From assembly GCA_030645495.1 (NCBI GenBank), contig JAUSLV010000016.1:96380-160379 (forward strand): 64,000 bases of DNA, read 5' to 3'. Below, piece after piece: positions 41,146 to 49,540 of this stretch. The first letter of the stretch is position 1. Each line of letters opens with the position of its first letter. Origin of the DNA: Actinomycetota bacterium (GTDB lineage: Bacteria > Actinomycetota > Acidimicrobiia > Acidimicrobiales > Ilumatobacteraceae). The notes below the pieces were generated by a model. That model made no database searches. It saw only the letters and a program-made list of their open reading frames with translations, and had not been told where the DNA came from. The position numbers and the translations under genes are program-made.

Positions 41146-41157
41146 TATGGTGCGCAC
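41146..41157 (+). promoter_or_regulatory. Candidate -10 box of a leaderless ABC transporter transcript
   Basis: TATGGT at 41146-41151 fits the actinobacterial -10 (TANNNT) and ends 6 nt before GTG 41158, exactly where transcription would start at the start codon. No ribosome site precedes the GTG, which agrees with a leaderless mRNA. Confidence 0.4.
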
Positions 41158-42168
41158 GTGGCACGGGTACGGCTGGAGCATGTCTCCAAACAGTTCGGCG
41201 AGGGCGACGAGCAAGTCACCGCCGTCGACGACATCTCACTCGACATCGAGGATCACGAATTCATGATCCTCCTCGGCCCATCGGGGTGCGGCAAGAGCAC
41301 GCTTCTGCGGATGGTGGCTGGTCTGGAAGACCCGACGGCCGGTGACGTGTTCATCGGCGATCACCGGGTCAACGACCAACTGCCCAAGCTGCGCGACATC
41401 GCGATGGTGTTCCAGAGCTACGCCCTCTACCCGCACAAGACCGTGCGGGCGAACATCGAGTTCCCGCTGAAGGTGCGCGGCGTGCCCAAGGCCCAGCGCG
41501 CCGCCGAGGCGCTGCACGCGGCCGATGTGCTGGGGCTCACCGACTACATGAAGCGCAAGCCGGGGCAGCTCAGTGGTGGCCAGCGTCAGCGCGTGGCACT
41601 CGCCCGCGCGATCGTGCGCAAGCCGGCCGTGTTCCTGATGGACGAGCCGTTGTCGAACCTCGACGCGAAGTTGCGCGGCGACACTCGCACCGAGCTCGTC
41701 GACCTGCACCGTCGGCTCGACAGCACGTTCATCTACGTCACCCACGACCAGGTGGAAGCGATGACGATGGGCAGCCGAGTGGCCGTGATGAACGCCGGCC
41801 GCATCGAGCAGGTGGGCACCCCGCAAGAGGTGTACGACCGGCCGGCCAGCGCGTTCGTCGCCCAGTTCATCGGCACGCCACCAATGAACCTGCTGCCCGT
41901 TGGCGTGCTGGGCACCGACGACGTGCAGGTGGGCATCCGCCCCGAACACTTGGTGTTGTCCACCGGCGGGCCGTTGTCGGGCACCGTCTCGATGGTCGAG
42001 CACCTCGGCCACGAGGTACTGCTGCATGCCGAGTCGGGTGCCGGGCGCCTGGTGGCCCGCGTCGATCCGGCGTCGGTGATTCCGGCGGTCGGGCAGGCAG
42101 TGCAGTTCGACGCGGCGCCGCAGCACCTGCATCGCTTCGACGCCACCAGCGGAGTGAGGGTGTCGTGA
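41158..42168 (+). CDS. Sugar ABC transporter ATP-binding protein (UgpC/MsmK type)
   Basis: A 336-residue ATPase. Walker A is GPSGCGKST (residues 40-48), Q-loop VFQSYALYPH, signature LSGGQRQRVALARA, Walker B VFLMDEPLSNLD, switch His VTHD. The C-terminal ~100 residues form the TOBE/regulatory domain (VGIRPEHLVL) of MalK/UgpC proteins, which share an ATPase among carbohydrate importers. GTG 41158 starts the conserved sequence ARVRLEHVSKQFG. It overlaps the first permease by 4 nt. Confidence 0.93.
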   Translation: MARVRLEHVSKQFGEGDEQVTAVDDISLDIEDHEFMILLGPSGCGKSTLLRMVAGLEDPTAGDVFIGDHRVNDQLPKLRDIAMVFQSYALYPHKTVRANIEFPLKVRGVPKAQRAAEALHAADVLGLTDYMKRKPGQLSGGQRQRVALARAIVRKPAVFLMDEPLSNLDAKLRGDTRTELVDLHRRLDSTFIYVTHDQVEAMTMGSRVAVMNAGRIEQVGTPQEVYDRPASAFVAQFIGTPPMNLLPVGVLGTDDVQVGIRPEHLVLSTGGPLSGTVSMVEHLGHEVLLHAESGAGRLVARVDPASVIPAVGQAVQFDAAPQHLHRFDATSGVRVS

Positions 42169-43061
42169 AGCGCAAGCTGCGCGATCTACCGCCCGCGCTC
42201 TTGATGTTGGTGCCGTCGCTCGGGCTGCTGACCGTCTGGGTGATCTACCCGCTGATCAAAGCGATCGACTACGGGCACAAGAAGTGCGACATCTCCAGCC
42301 GCAACTGCCGCGACGTGGGCTGGGATCGCTACTTCAGCGTGTTCCAGAGCACGCAGTTCCAAGACTCGCTGATCGTGTCGCTGAAGTTCACGCTGATGAC
42401 TGTGCCGATCGGGCTGGTGTTAGGCATCGGCCTGGCGGTGCTGGCCGACAAGCACCTCAAGGGCATCGGCATCTTCCGCACCATCTTCTCCAGCACGGTC
42501 GCCACCAGCGTTGCCGTGGCCAGCCTGGTGTGGTTCGTGCTGCTGCAACCCTCGCGAGGCATCCTCGCCGACATGCTCAGCGACTGGTTCCCCGTGTTGA
42601 AGAACCCCGGCCTGCTGAACGACAGTGGCACGGCGCTGCCGGCGGTGGCGCTCAGCAGCATCTGGGCCAGCCTCGGCTTCACGTTCATCATCATCATGGC
42701 CGGGTTGCAGAGCGTGCCCCGCGACCTCTACGAGAGTGCGTTCGTCGACGGCGCCGGTAGCTTCCGCCGGTTCACCAACGTCACCCTCCCGATGCTCACG
42801 CCCTCGATCCTGTTCGTGAGTGTGGTGCTCACCACACGTGCGCTGCAGTCGTACGGCGAGATCGACCTGCTCACGCAAGGCGGCCCGCAGGCCACCAAGG
42901 CCACCACCAACATCCCGTACCTCATCTACGGCAACAACTCGGTGATCCACAACGACATCGGCACCAAGTCGGCGGCCGCGGTGCTGCTGTTCCTGCTGTG
43001 CCTCGCGTTCGCTGCGCTGCAGTTCCGCGGGTTCGGGAAGCGGGTGCACTATGGCAACTGA
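42165..43061 (+). CDS. Sugar ABC transporter permease (UgpA/MalF type)
   Basis: A 298-residue permease with six membrane helices. The EAA loop that contacts the ATPase is ESAFVDGAGSFRRFTNVTLP. A segment of about 30 polar residues with two Cys (CDISSRNCRD) lies between the first two helices, outside the membrane. The GTG start overlaps the ATPase stop. It forms the channel with the next permease. Confidence 0.9.
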   Translation: MKRKLRDLPPALLMLVPSLGLLTVWVIYPLIKAIDYGHKKCDISSRNCRDVGWDRYFSVFQSTQFQDSLIVSLKFTLMTVPIGLVLGIGLAVLADKHLKGIGIFRTIFSSTVATSVAVASLVWFVLLQPSRGILADMLSDWFPVLKNPGLLNDSGTALPAVALSSIWASLGFTFIIIMAGLQSVPRDLYESAFVDGAGSFRRFTNVTLPMLTPSILFVSVVLTTRALQSYGEIDLLTQGGPQATKATTNIPYLIYGNNSVIHNDIGTKSAAAVLLFLLCLAFAALQFRGFGKRVHYGN

Positions 43062-43887
43062 CGCAGTGCGCGGCGCCCGCAAGGTGGGCCGCTACAGCCT
43101 GTTGGTGTTCGTGGCAGTGGTGGTGCTGTTCCCGATCTACGCCGTGCTGCTGCAGGCACTGAAGAGCGGTCCCGACGCGTTCGACCATCCGCGCTCGTTG
43201 CTGCCGGTGGATCTCACGCTCGACACCATCCGCGCGGCCTGGACCGAGGGCGACCTCGGTCATCTGCTGATGAACAGCCTGTTCGTGTCGAGCGTGGTGA
43301 CGGTCGGCGTGATCGTCACCAGCCTGCTGGCCGCCTACGCGTTCGCGTTCTTGAACTTCCCGCTGAAAGGGGCGACGTTCGCCCTGTTTCTGGCCACCAT
43401 GTTGGTGCCTGCGGAAGTGACCGTCGTGATCAACCAACGCACCGCCGATTCGCTGGGCTGGATGAACAGCTACCAGGGCCTCATCGTGCCCTCGCTGGCC
43501 AGCACGTTCGGCGTGTTCCTCGTGCGCCAAGTGTTCCTGCAGATCCCCAAGGAGTTGCGCGAGGCTGCCTCGCTCGACGGTGTGGGGCACATGCGGTTCC
43601 TCTACGAGGTGGCCGCACCCCTCAGCCGGCCGACACTCGGCGCGCTGGGCTTGTTCACGTTCCTCGGCACCTGGAACGCTTATCTCTGGCCGTCACAGGT
43701 GATCAACGACGATGAGCACCGTACGATTCAGATCGGTCTCAACTCGTTGAAGACACCGAATGACATCAGCAAGTTCAATCTATTGACAGGAGGACTCGTG
43801 GTGGCTGCACTTCCCATTTTCATCATGCTGGTCGTATTCCAACGCCAGCTCGTTCGCGGTCTCACCGCAGGGGCGGTGAAGGGCTGA
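43051..43887 (+). CDS. Sugar ABC transporter permease (UgpE/MalG type)
   Basis: A 278-residue permease with six helices and the EAA loop EAASLDGVGHMRFLYEVAAP. The end KSLK-like motif and LFTFLGTWNAYLWP are typical of MalG/UgpE proteins. It overlaps the first permease by 11 nt and its stop shares one base with the ATG of the binding-protein gene, so all four genes are one unit. Confidence 0.9.
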   Translation: MATDAVRGARKVGRYSLLVFVAVVVLFPIYAVLLQALKSGPDAFDHPRSLLPVDLTLDTIRAAWTEGDLGHLLMNSLFVSSVVTVGVIVTSLLAAYAFAFLNFPLKGATFALFLATMLVPAEVTVVINQRTADSLGWMNSYQGLIVPSLASTFGVFLVRQVFLQIPKELREAASLDGVGHMRFLYEVAAPLSRPTLGALGLFTFLGTWNAYLWPSQVINDDEHRTIQIGLNSLKTPNDISKFNLLTGGLVVAALPIFIMLVVFQRQLVRGLTAGAVKG

Positions 43888-45368
43888 TGCGTACCACCCG
43901 TACCCACCGGTTCGCCGCGCTCGCTGCCGTCGGCCTGATCGCTGCCGCGTGCAGCGGCGGCGACGACATCACCGACTCGGGCGACAAGCCCGCCACGTCC
44001 TCCACCACGCCCGGCGATACCTTGGCGCCCACCACCACGGTCGCTCTCGACCTGCTGCCCGACTGCCCCACCGACGCGCTCGAGACCGCCACCGGCACGG
44101 TGGAGATCGAGTTCTGGCACGGCATGGGCAGCGTGCTCGCCGATGAGCTGCAGAAGCTCGCCGACGCGTACAACGACAGCCAGTCGAAGGTGCACGTCAC
44201 ACTCTCTGGCGAGAGCTACGAGATCACCATCGACAACTATCTGCAGGCCAGCCAGGACAGCCGTCCCGACCTCGTGCAGATGCCCGAGTACATGGTGCAG
44301 TCGATGGTCGACACCGAGAGCACCGTGCCCGTCGGCAAGTGCATCGACTCGAGCGGCTTCGACACCTCGGAGTTCCTGCCCACGGCCCTCACCGCCTACT
44401 CCACGCAGGGTGTGCAGTGGGCCATGCCGTTCAACGTGTCGAACCCGGTGCTGTACTACAGCAAGAAGGCGTTCATCGCCGCCGGCCTCGACCCCAACGA
44501 CCCGCCCGAGTCGCTCGAAGAGCTGCGGGCCTACAGCCAGCAGCTGGTTGATTCGGGTGCCGCTCAGTACGGCATCGCGCTCGATTCGGGCTTCGACTCG
44601 GGTGGCGGCTGGTACGTCGAGCAGTGGTTCGCCCAGGCGCAGGAGTACTACGCCGACGGCGACAACGGCCGTACCAACCGCGCCACCCAGGTGCTGTACA
44701 ACAACCAGACCGGCGTCGACCTGCTCACCTACGTCCAGACGATGATCAACGACGGCTTGGCGATCAGCGTGGGCGACAATGCCTCGGGCACCGACGACCT
44801 GCTGAAGATCGCCGACGAGAGCGCCCCCGCGGCGATGGCGATCCACACGTCGGCGGCGCTCGGTGGTGCACTCGAGCTGCTGAAGTCGGGTGTCTTCAAG
44901 CAGCTCGGTGCCGACGACCTCGGTATCGGCCGGATGCCTGGCCCCGATGGCAACCCCGGTGCGCTCATCGGTGGCGCGTCGCTGTGGCCGGTGAACTCGG
45001 GCGACCCGGTGAAGGTCGCCGCCACGTGGGACTTCATCTCGTACCTCGTCAGCGCCGAGAACCAGAGCGAGTGGGCGGCCACCACGGGCTACGTGCCGGT
45101 GCGCACCGACGCGCTGACCGTCGAGCCGTACAAGACCATCCTCGACACCGACTCGCGGTTCAGTGTCGCCTATGACCAGCTGAAGGCCTCGCCCGACGCG
45201 CTCACCTCGGCCGGCCCGGTGGTCGGCCCGCTGCGCCAGATCCGTGCGGTGCTCGCCACGGCCGTTGCCAAGATCTTCGGCGGTGACGACGTGAAGACTG
45301 CCCTCGACGAGGCGGCGACGCAGGCCAACAACCTGATCGCCGACTACAACACGAGCAACGGCGGCTGA
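43887..45368 (+). CDS. Extracellular solute-binding lipoprotein (UgpB type)
   Basis: A 493-residue family 1 solute-binding protein. The lipobox LIAAAC gives lipid attachment at Cys22, followed by a Thr/Ser linker. VEIEFWHGMGSVLADELQKL opens the first lobe, matching glycerol-3-phosphate/sugar binding proteins, and MPFNVSNPVLYYSKKAF and IGGASLWPVNSGDP are the hinge and ligand regions. It captures the substrate for the importer. Substrate class (glycerol-3-phosphate, glycerophosphodiester or oligosaccharide) is not decided by sequence alone. It is unusual in being the last gene of the operon. Confidence 0.88.
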   Translation: MRTTRTHRFAALAAVGLIAAACSGGDDITDSGDKPATSSTTPGDTLAPTTTVALDLLPDCPTDALETATGTVEIEFWHGMGSVLADELQKLADAYNDSQSKVHVTLSGESYEITIDNYLQASQDSRPDLVQMPEYMVQSMVDTESTVPVGKCIDSSGFDTSEFLPTALTAYSTQGVQWAMPFNVSNPVLYYSKKAFIAAGLDPNDPPESLEELRAYSQQLVDSGAAQYGIALDSGFDSGGGWYVEQWFAQAQEYYADGDNGRTNRATQVLYNNQTGVDLLTYVQTMINDGLAISVGDNASGTDDLLKIADESAPAAMAIHTSAALGGALELLKSGVFKQLGADDLGIGRMPGPDGNPGALIGGASLWPVNSGDPVKVAATWDFISYLVSAENQSEWAATTGYVPVRTDALTVEPYKTILDTDSRFSVAYDQLKASPDALTSAGPVVGPLRQIRAVLATAVAKIFGGDDVKTALDEAATQANNLIADYNTSNGG

Positions 45369-45397
45369 CCCCACTCGTTCCTCCAGTCGTTTCGTCA

Positions 45398-45433
45398 CGA
45401 TCCAGCCCCGGGTTTCTGGGGCTGGATCGTTTC
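45398..45433 (+). terminator. Intrinsic terminator of the ABC importer operon
   Basis: CGATCCAGCCCC at 45398-45409 pairs perfectly with GGGGCTGGATCG at 45418-45429 around an 8-nt loop, followed by TTTCATTT. It lies 29 nt past the solute-binding-protein stop. Its right arm is also the outer end of the left inverted repeat beside the DUF559 gene. Confidence 0.75.
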
Positions 45434-45489
45434 ATTTCTGGATCTGGGGCTGATTCGTCTCCATCTCCGGGACGGGTTCGGTGGCATTT
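45415..45489. repeat. Left 75-bp inverted repeat (IR-L) at the DUF559 gene
   Basis: The reverse complement of this segment matches 46467-46541 at about 64 of 75 positions. It contains one exact copy of CGATCCAGCCCCAGA (as reverse complement, outer end) and one degenerate copy 28 nt inward. It also encodes the last 18 residues (TEPVPEMETNQPQIQK region) and stop of the DUF559 protein. Confidence 0.85.
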
Positions 45490-46409
45490 GTGGTCGCAAG
45501 TAGCTGCGGCGCCCACCGCTGGATGACCCGGCGAAGGCGGAGCGCTGCCGCAGCCGGATCGTCGCGTAGCTGCGCCCACGTGACGTGCACCACGGTGTAA
45601 CCGGCGGCGGTGAGATCTGCATCGCGGAGGCGGTCGAACTCGAACTGGTTGCGATTCAGGCCGTGCGAACCCCAACCGTCGCACTCGATCACGATCGTGC
45701 TGCCGGTGACGAGGAAGTCGACTTCGAATCCTGCGGCGCGTGCGTGAAATGTGACGGGTGGCAGGCGGTACTGGCGCAGTACTCGCGCCATGACCCGCTC
45801 GAGTTCGCTGTCAGGCGGCAATTCGTCATCCAGCCACTCCTGCAGCGCCACGCGCAGTGCGGTGATACCGGTACGGCCTTGGCGTGCATGCCGGTAGAGC
45901 GCCGAGCGGATGGCTGCGGGCGACGCGACCTTCGCGGTCATCACCTGGATCATTGCATCGGCGACTGCGCCAGGGTCGACTGCCCCGAGGTCGAGCAGCA
46001 TCCGCATCGGGTTGGTGGTCGGCACCATATGGCGCATGATCGGTCGCAGGTCGAGCAGGTCCCGTGGACGGTGAATGACGACGCCGTGCGGGAGCGCGTG
46101 ACGCACTCGCGAGGGGAGGAGCACATCGAGCGGATCAGCTGTTGGTCGCTCGATTCCCCACAGCGCCGCCGACGTTCGGTGCGATGCCATCGCGTCGCCG
46201 CCGGTGGCCCACACCGCCGCCAGCGCGCGCTGGTGGAACGTGTCGGGCGAGCCCCACAGTCGCGCGACGTTCGGGTACAGCTGCTCGAACTGCGCGCTGG
46301 CGATCCCTCGGTACCACGTCGATCGGCTGATGCCGAGGTGCGCGGCGGCGGCGATCGTCGCCAAGCCGTGGTGACGTTGGGCGAAGTGATCCAGTCGTTC
46401 CAGCTGCAT
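45432..46409 (-). CDS. DUF559 nuclease-like protein with AbiEi-type N-terminal domain
   Basis: A 325-residue protein. Residues 1-90 (RLDHFAQRHHGLATIAAAAH, later SHRTSAALWGIERP) resemble the winged-helix N terminus of AbiEi-type antitoxins. The C-terminal part is a Vsr-like DUF559 domain with a PD-(D/E)xK core: FEVDFLV, then IVIECDGWGSHG, and the closing strand YTVVHVTWAQL. ATG 46409 is chosen; the frame upstream merely translates the right repeat. The stop lies inside the left repeat. This architecture is widely multiplied in actinomycetes, with unknown function. The flanking 75-bp inverted repeats suggest a mobile or recombining unit. Confidence 0.8.
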   Translation of the reverse strand: MQLERLDHFAQRHHGLATIAAAAHLGISRSTWYRGIASAQFEQLYPNVARLWGSPDTFHQRALAAVWATGGDAMASHRTSAALWGIERPTADPLDVLLPSRVRHALPHGVVIHRPRDLLDLRPIMRHMVPTTNPMRMLLDLGAVDPGAVADAMIQVMTAKVASPAAIRSALYRHARQGRTGITALRVALQEWLDDELPPDSELERVMARVLRQYRLPPVTFHARAAGFEVDFLVTGSTIVIECDGWGSHGLNRNQFEFDRLRDADLTAAGYTVVHVTWAQLRDDPAAAALRLRRVIQRWAPQLLATTNATEPVPEMETNQPQIQK

Positions 46410-46466
46410 GCCATCACTGGGTACGACGAGGTGCCGAAACCGGCAGAACGGGATGGTTGCAGCTGC

Positions 46467-46541
46467 AAATACCGCCGAACCTGTTCCGGTGATGGAGACG
46501 ATCCAGCCCCAGATCGGGAAGTGGAACGATCCAGCCCCAGA
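46467..46541. repeat. Right 75-bp inverted repeat (IR-R) at the DUF559 gene
   Basis: Inverted copy of 45415-45489 with about 11 mismatches. It carries two exact direct copies of CGATCCAGCCCCAGAT (46499-46514 and 46527-46542), 28 nt apart. Read on the plus strand it encodes NTAEPVPVMETIQPQIGKW, matching the C terminus of the neighbouring DUF559 protein with its stop TGA changed to TGG. It therefore looks like the 3' end of a second, lost DUF559 gene. Confidence 0.85.
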
Positions 46542-46587
46542 TTCCGAGGCGGGCGGGAGGGGAAGCCGGGCGGGTAGATTGGCGGGC

Positions 46588-47142
46588 ATGGCTCACCCCT
46601 TTCCGGCGCTCGACGGCTCCGCACCCAAGACCCAGCAGTTCAACGAAGCTCCTGCGATGGGCATCGACACCTCGAAGCGCTACACGGCCACGATGGACAC
46701 CAGCATGGGCACGATGGTGATCGCGCTCGACGCGATCAACGCGCCGCTGACGGTGAACAACTTCGTGTTCCTCGCCGGCTACAAGTACTACGAAGGCGTG
46801 GTGTTCCACCGCATCATCAACGGCTTCATGTGCCAAGGTGGCGACCCCACCGGCACCGGCCGCGGCGGCCCCGGCTATCGCTTCAACGACGAGCCGGTGA
46901 AGCAGCGCTACCAGCTCGGCTCGCTCGCGATGGCGAACGCCGGCCCCAACACCAACGGCAGCCAGTTCTTCCTCATCAGTGGCCCCAGCGGCGTGGGCCT
47001 GCCCCCGCAGTACAACCACTTCGGCCAGGTCGTGAAGGGCCTCGAGATCGTGGATGCGATGCAACAGGTCGACACCGACCACAGCGACCGCCCGCGCACC
47101 CCCGTGGTCATCAACTCGGTCACCATCTCGGTTGCCGACTGA
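46588..47142 (+). CDS. Cyclophilin-type peptidyl-prolyl isomerase
   Basis: A 184-residue cytoplasmic cyclophilin. Conserved blocks: VVFHRIINGFMCQGGDPTGT, RGGPGYRF, LAMANAGPNTNGSQFFL and HFGQVVKGLEIVD; the catalytic Arg is in FHRII. There is no signal peptide, so it works on cytoplasmic proteins. ATG 46588 is the start; the longer frame upstream is only the right repeat. It is followed after 2 nt by the YcaQ-like gene. Confidence 0.93.
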   Translation: MAHPFPALDGSAPKTQQFNEAPAMGIDTSKRYTATMDTSMGTMVIALDAINAPLTVNNFVFLAGYKYYEGVVFHRIINGFMCQGGDPTGTGRGGPGYRFNDEPVKQRYQLGSLAMANAGPNTNGSQFFLISGPSGVGLPPQYNHFGQVVKGLEIVDAMQQVDTDHSDRPRTPVVINSVTISVAD

Positions 47143-47144
47143 CT

Positions 47145-48350
47145 GTGCCGGCTGAGCGCTTGTCGCTCGCCCAGGCCCGGCGCATCGCACTCGCGGCGCA
47201 GGGTTTCGCCGACAAGCGTCCCACCGGTCGCGTCGACCGCCGTCACTTGCGGCGGGTGCTCGACCGGATGGGGCTCATCCAGATCGATTCGGTCAACGTG
47301 CTCGTACGCAGCCAGGAGCTGCCGCTGTTCGCGCGCCTGGGGCCACACCCGCGTTCGCTGATCCACGACGCCACGGCGGCCGGAGAGCTGTTCGAATACT
47401 GGGTGCACGAGGCCAGCCATGTGCCCACCGAGCACCACCACCTGCACCGCTGGCAGATGGACAGCGAGCACAAGTGGTCGCGCTACTGGACCCTGCAGGA
47501 GCGGCGCCCCGGCTATGTCGACGAGGTGCTGCGGCGGATCGAGGCCGACGGCCCAGTGGCGTCCGGCGACCTCAGCGAACGGGTGGGCAAGAAGGGCCAG
47601 TGGTGGGACTGGGACGACGCCAAGGTGGCGCTCGAGCATTTGTTCTGGAAGGGCGCCGTCACTGCCACTCGCCGCGCCAACGACTTCGCCCGCGTCTACG
47701 ACCTCACCGAGCGGGTGATCCCGGCACATGTGTTGGCGCGCCCGGCGGCAAGTGAGGTGGATGCCCGTAAGCAAATGCTGCTGCTCGCGGCGAAGCACCA
47801 CGGCGTGGGCACGCTGGAAGACCTCACCGACTATCACCGGCAGAAGAACGCACCGTGCAAGCCACTGCTCGACGAGCTGGTGGAGGACCGGCAGCTGCTG
47901 CGGGTGCAGGTGGAAGGGTGGAGCAAGCCCGCGTACCTGCACCCCGAGGCGGCACTGCCACGCCGCATCGATGCCTGCGCGCTGCTCAGCCCGTTCGATC
48001 CGGTGTGCTGGAACCGGCCGCGCAACGAGCGCCTGTTCGGCTTCCACTACCGCATCGAGATCTACACCCCGGCCCCAAAGCGCGTCTTCGGCTACTACGT
48101 GCTGCCCGTGCTGTGGGGCGACGCGCTGGTGGGTCGCCTCGACCTCAAGGCCGATCGGGCCAATGGCACCTTGCTGGTGCGCGGTTCGTTCGCCGAGCCG
48201 GGTGCGCCGGTGCACGCGATCGCGCCTCGTCTGCTGGCCGAACTGCAGGCGATGGGCGAGTGGTTGGGGTTGGAACGCGTGTCGATCGCCGACCGGGGCG
48301 AGCTGGCCTCCCCCTTGCGCAGGGTCGCGGGTCAGTACGCTCGCGGCTGA
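47145..48350 (+). CDS. YcaQ/AlkX-type winged-helix DNA glycosylase
   Basis: A 401-residue protein of the HTH_42 (YcaQ) family. The N-terminal motif LSLAQARRIALAAQGF and GLIQIDSVNVLVRSQELPLF contain the QxD motif (Gln46, Asp48) that is catalytic in E. coli YcaQ and Streptomyces AlkZ. EYWVHEASHVP and a C-terminal LLSPFDPVCWNRPRNERLFG follow, also family-specific. Relatives remove crosslinked or bulky lesions from DNA. The GTG start lies 2 nt after the cyclophilin stop. Confidence 0.85.
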   Translation: MPAERLSLAQARRIALAAQGFADKRPTGRVDRRHLRRVLDRMGLIQIDSVNVLVRSQELPLFARLGPHPRSLIHDATAAGELFEYWVHEASHVPTEHHHLHRWQMDSEHKWSRYWTLQERRPGYVDEVLRRIEADGPVASGDLSERVGKKGQWWDWDDAKVALEHLFWKGAVTATRRANDFARVYDLTERVIPAHVLARPAASEVDARKQMLLLAAKHHGVGTLEDLTDYHRQKNAPCKPLLDELVEDRQLLRVQVEGWSKPAYLHPEAALPRRIDACALLSPFDPVCWNRPRNERLFGFHYRIEIYTPAPKRVFGYYVLPVLWGDALVGRLDLKADRANGTLLVRGSFAEPGAPVHAIAPRLLAELQAMGEWLGLERVSIADRGELASPLRRVAGQYARG

Positions 48351-49540
48351 TGCCGGACACAGCCCCCGCCCGATCCTCCGAACGCATGCCGCGTTGGGTG
48401 TGGCGAGCCGTCGCGATCTTCTGGTTGGGCGCCGTCGCTGCCCTCGCCGTGCGCGACATGTGGGCCAGCCTGTACCCGCTGTTCATCCTCCTGTTGGTGT
48501 CGCTGTTCCTGTCGCTGGCGATCGAGCCCGGAGTGAACCGGCTCAGCCGCCGGGGCTGGCGTCGCGGTACGGCGACCTCGGTCATCCTCGTTGGCGTACT
48601 CCTTGCGTTCCTCGCGTTCCTGATCGCGATCGGCGCGCTCGTCGGGCAGCAGATCGCCGACCTGCTGGGCAACTCCGAGAAGTACGTCAACAACACCGTT
48701 CGCTTCCTCAACGACAACTTCGGCACCCACATCAGCACCGAGAAGGTGGTGAAGAGCATCAACGACCCCGATGGGGCCGTGCAGCGGTTCATCAAGAGCC
48801 AGCAAGGCAAGGTGGTGGATCTGTCGGTCACCGCGCTCGGCGTGCTGGTGAAGGCGTTGTCCGTGATGCTGTTCACGTTCTACCTCGTGGCCGACGGCCC
48901 GAAGCTGCGGCGATCGATCTGCAGCCGGCTCAGCCCCGAGCGGCAGCGTCGCGTGCTCGACACCTGGGAGCTGGCCATCGAGAAGACGGGCGGCTACCTG
49001 TACTCGCGGGCGTTGCTCGCCGGGTTGTCGGGCTTGTTCCACTGGATCGTGCTCGAGGCATTGCAAACGCAAGCGCCGCTCGCGTTGGCGTTGTGGGTGG
49101 GCGTGGTCAGCCAGTTCCTCCCGGTGGTGGGCACCTACCTGGCCGGAGCGCTGCCAGTGGTGATCACGTTCATCGATTCACCCACCAAGGCGTTGGTGGT
49201 ACTGATCCTGGTGCTCGTGTACCAGCAGCTGGAGAACTACCTGTTCCTGCCGCGCATCACCGCGCGCACGATGGATCTTCACCCGGCCATCGCCTTCGGC
49301 TCGGCGATCGCCGGTGCAGCCGTGCTGGGTGCGGTGGGTGCCATCCTCGCGATCCCCGGCGCGGCGATGCTGCAGGCGTTGCTCAGCAACACCGGGGCGC
49401 GCCACGAGGTCATCGAGTCGCAACTCACGTCCATCGCGCCGAAGGTCACCCGCCGCGACCGGAAACGCCTGAAGCACCCGGCCGAGCACCCGCTTCCGGA
49501 AGAGGCGGCCGCGCCGGACCAGGCAGATGGCAGCACCTGA
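48350..49540 (+). CDS. AI-2E-family transporter
   Basis: A 396-residue membrane protein with about eight helices in the order typical of the AI-2E/TqsA/PerM family: two at the N terminus, a long soluble middle part (QQIADLLGNSEKYVNNTVRF), then a cluster with VSQFLPVVGTYLAGALPVV and YQQLENYLFLPRITARTMDL. The conserved Glu-Asn of the last block is present. Substrate unknown; relatives include exporters of signals and Na+/H+ antiporters. ATG overlaps the previous TGA by one base. Confidence 0.86.
   Translation: MPDTAPARSSERMPRWVWRAVAIFWLGAVAALAVRDMWASLYPLFILLLVSLFLSLAIEPGVNRLSRRGWRRGTATSVILVGVLLAFLAFLIAIGALVGQQIADLLGNSEKYVNNTVRFLNDNFGTHISTEKVVKSINDPDGAVQRFIKSQQGKVVDLSVTALGVLVKALSVMLFTFYLVADGPKLRRSICSRLSPERQRRVLDTWELAIEKTGGYLYSRALLAGLSGLFHWIVLEALQTQAPLALALWVGVVSQFLPVVGTYLAGALPVVITFIDSPTKALVVLILVLVYQQLENYLFLPRITARTMDLHPAIAFGSAIAGAAVLGAVGAILAIPGAAMLQALLSNTGARHEVIESQLTSIAPKVTRRDRKRLKHPAEHPLPEEAAAPDQADGST

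Noticed and set aside
43728..45398. 556-codon open frame antisense to the solute-binding protein and permease
   Set aside because: Composition is that of a shadow frame; the plus strand carries lipobox and binding-protein motifs.
46410..46589. N-terminal extension of the DUF559 protein to ATG 46589
   Set aside because: The extra 60 codons translate the right inverted repeat and non-conserved sequence; the family fold begins at ATG 46409.
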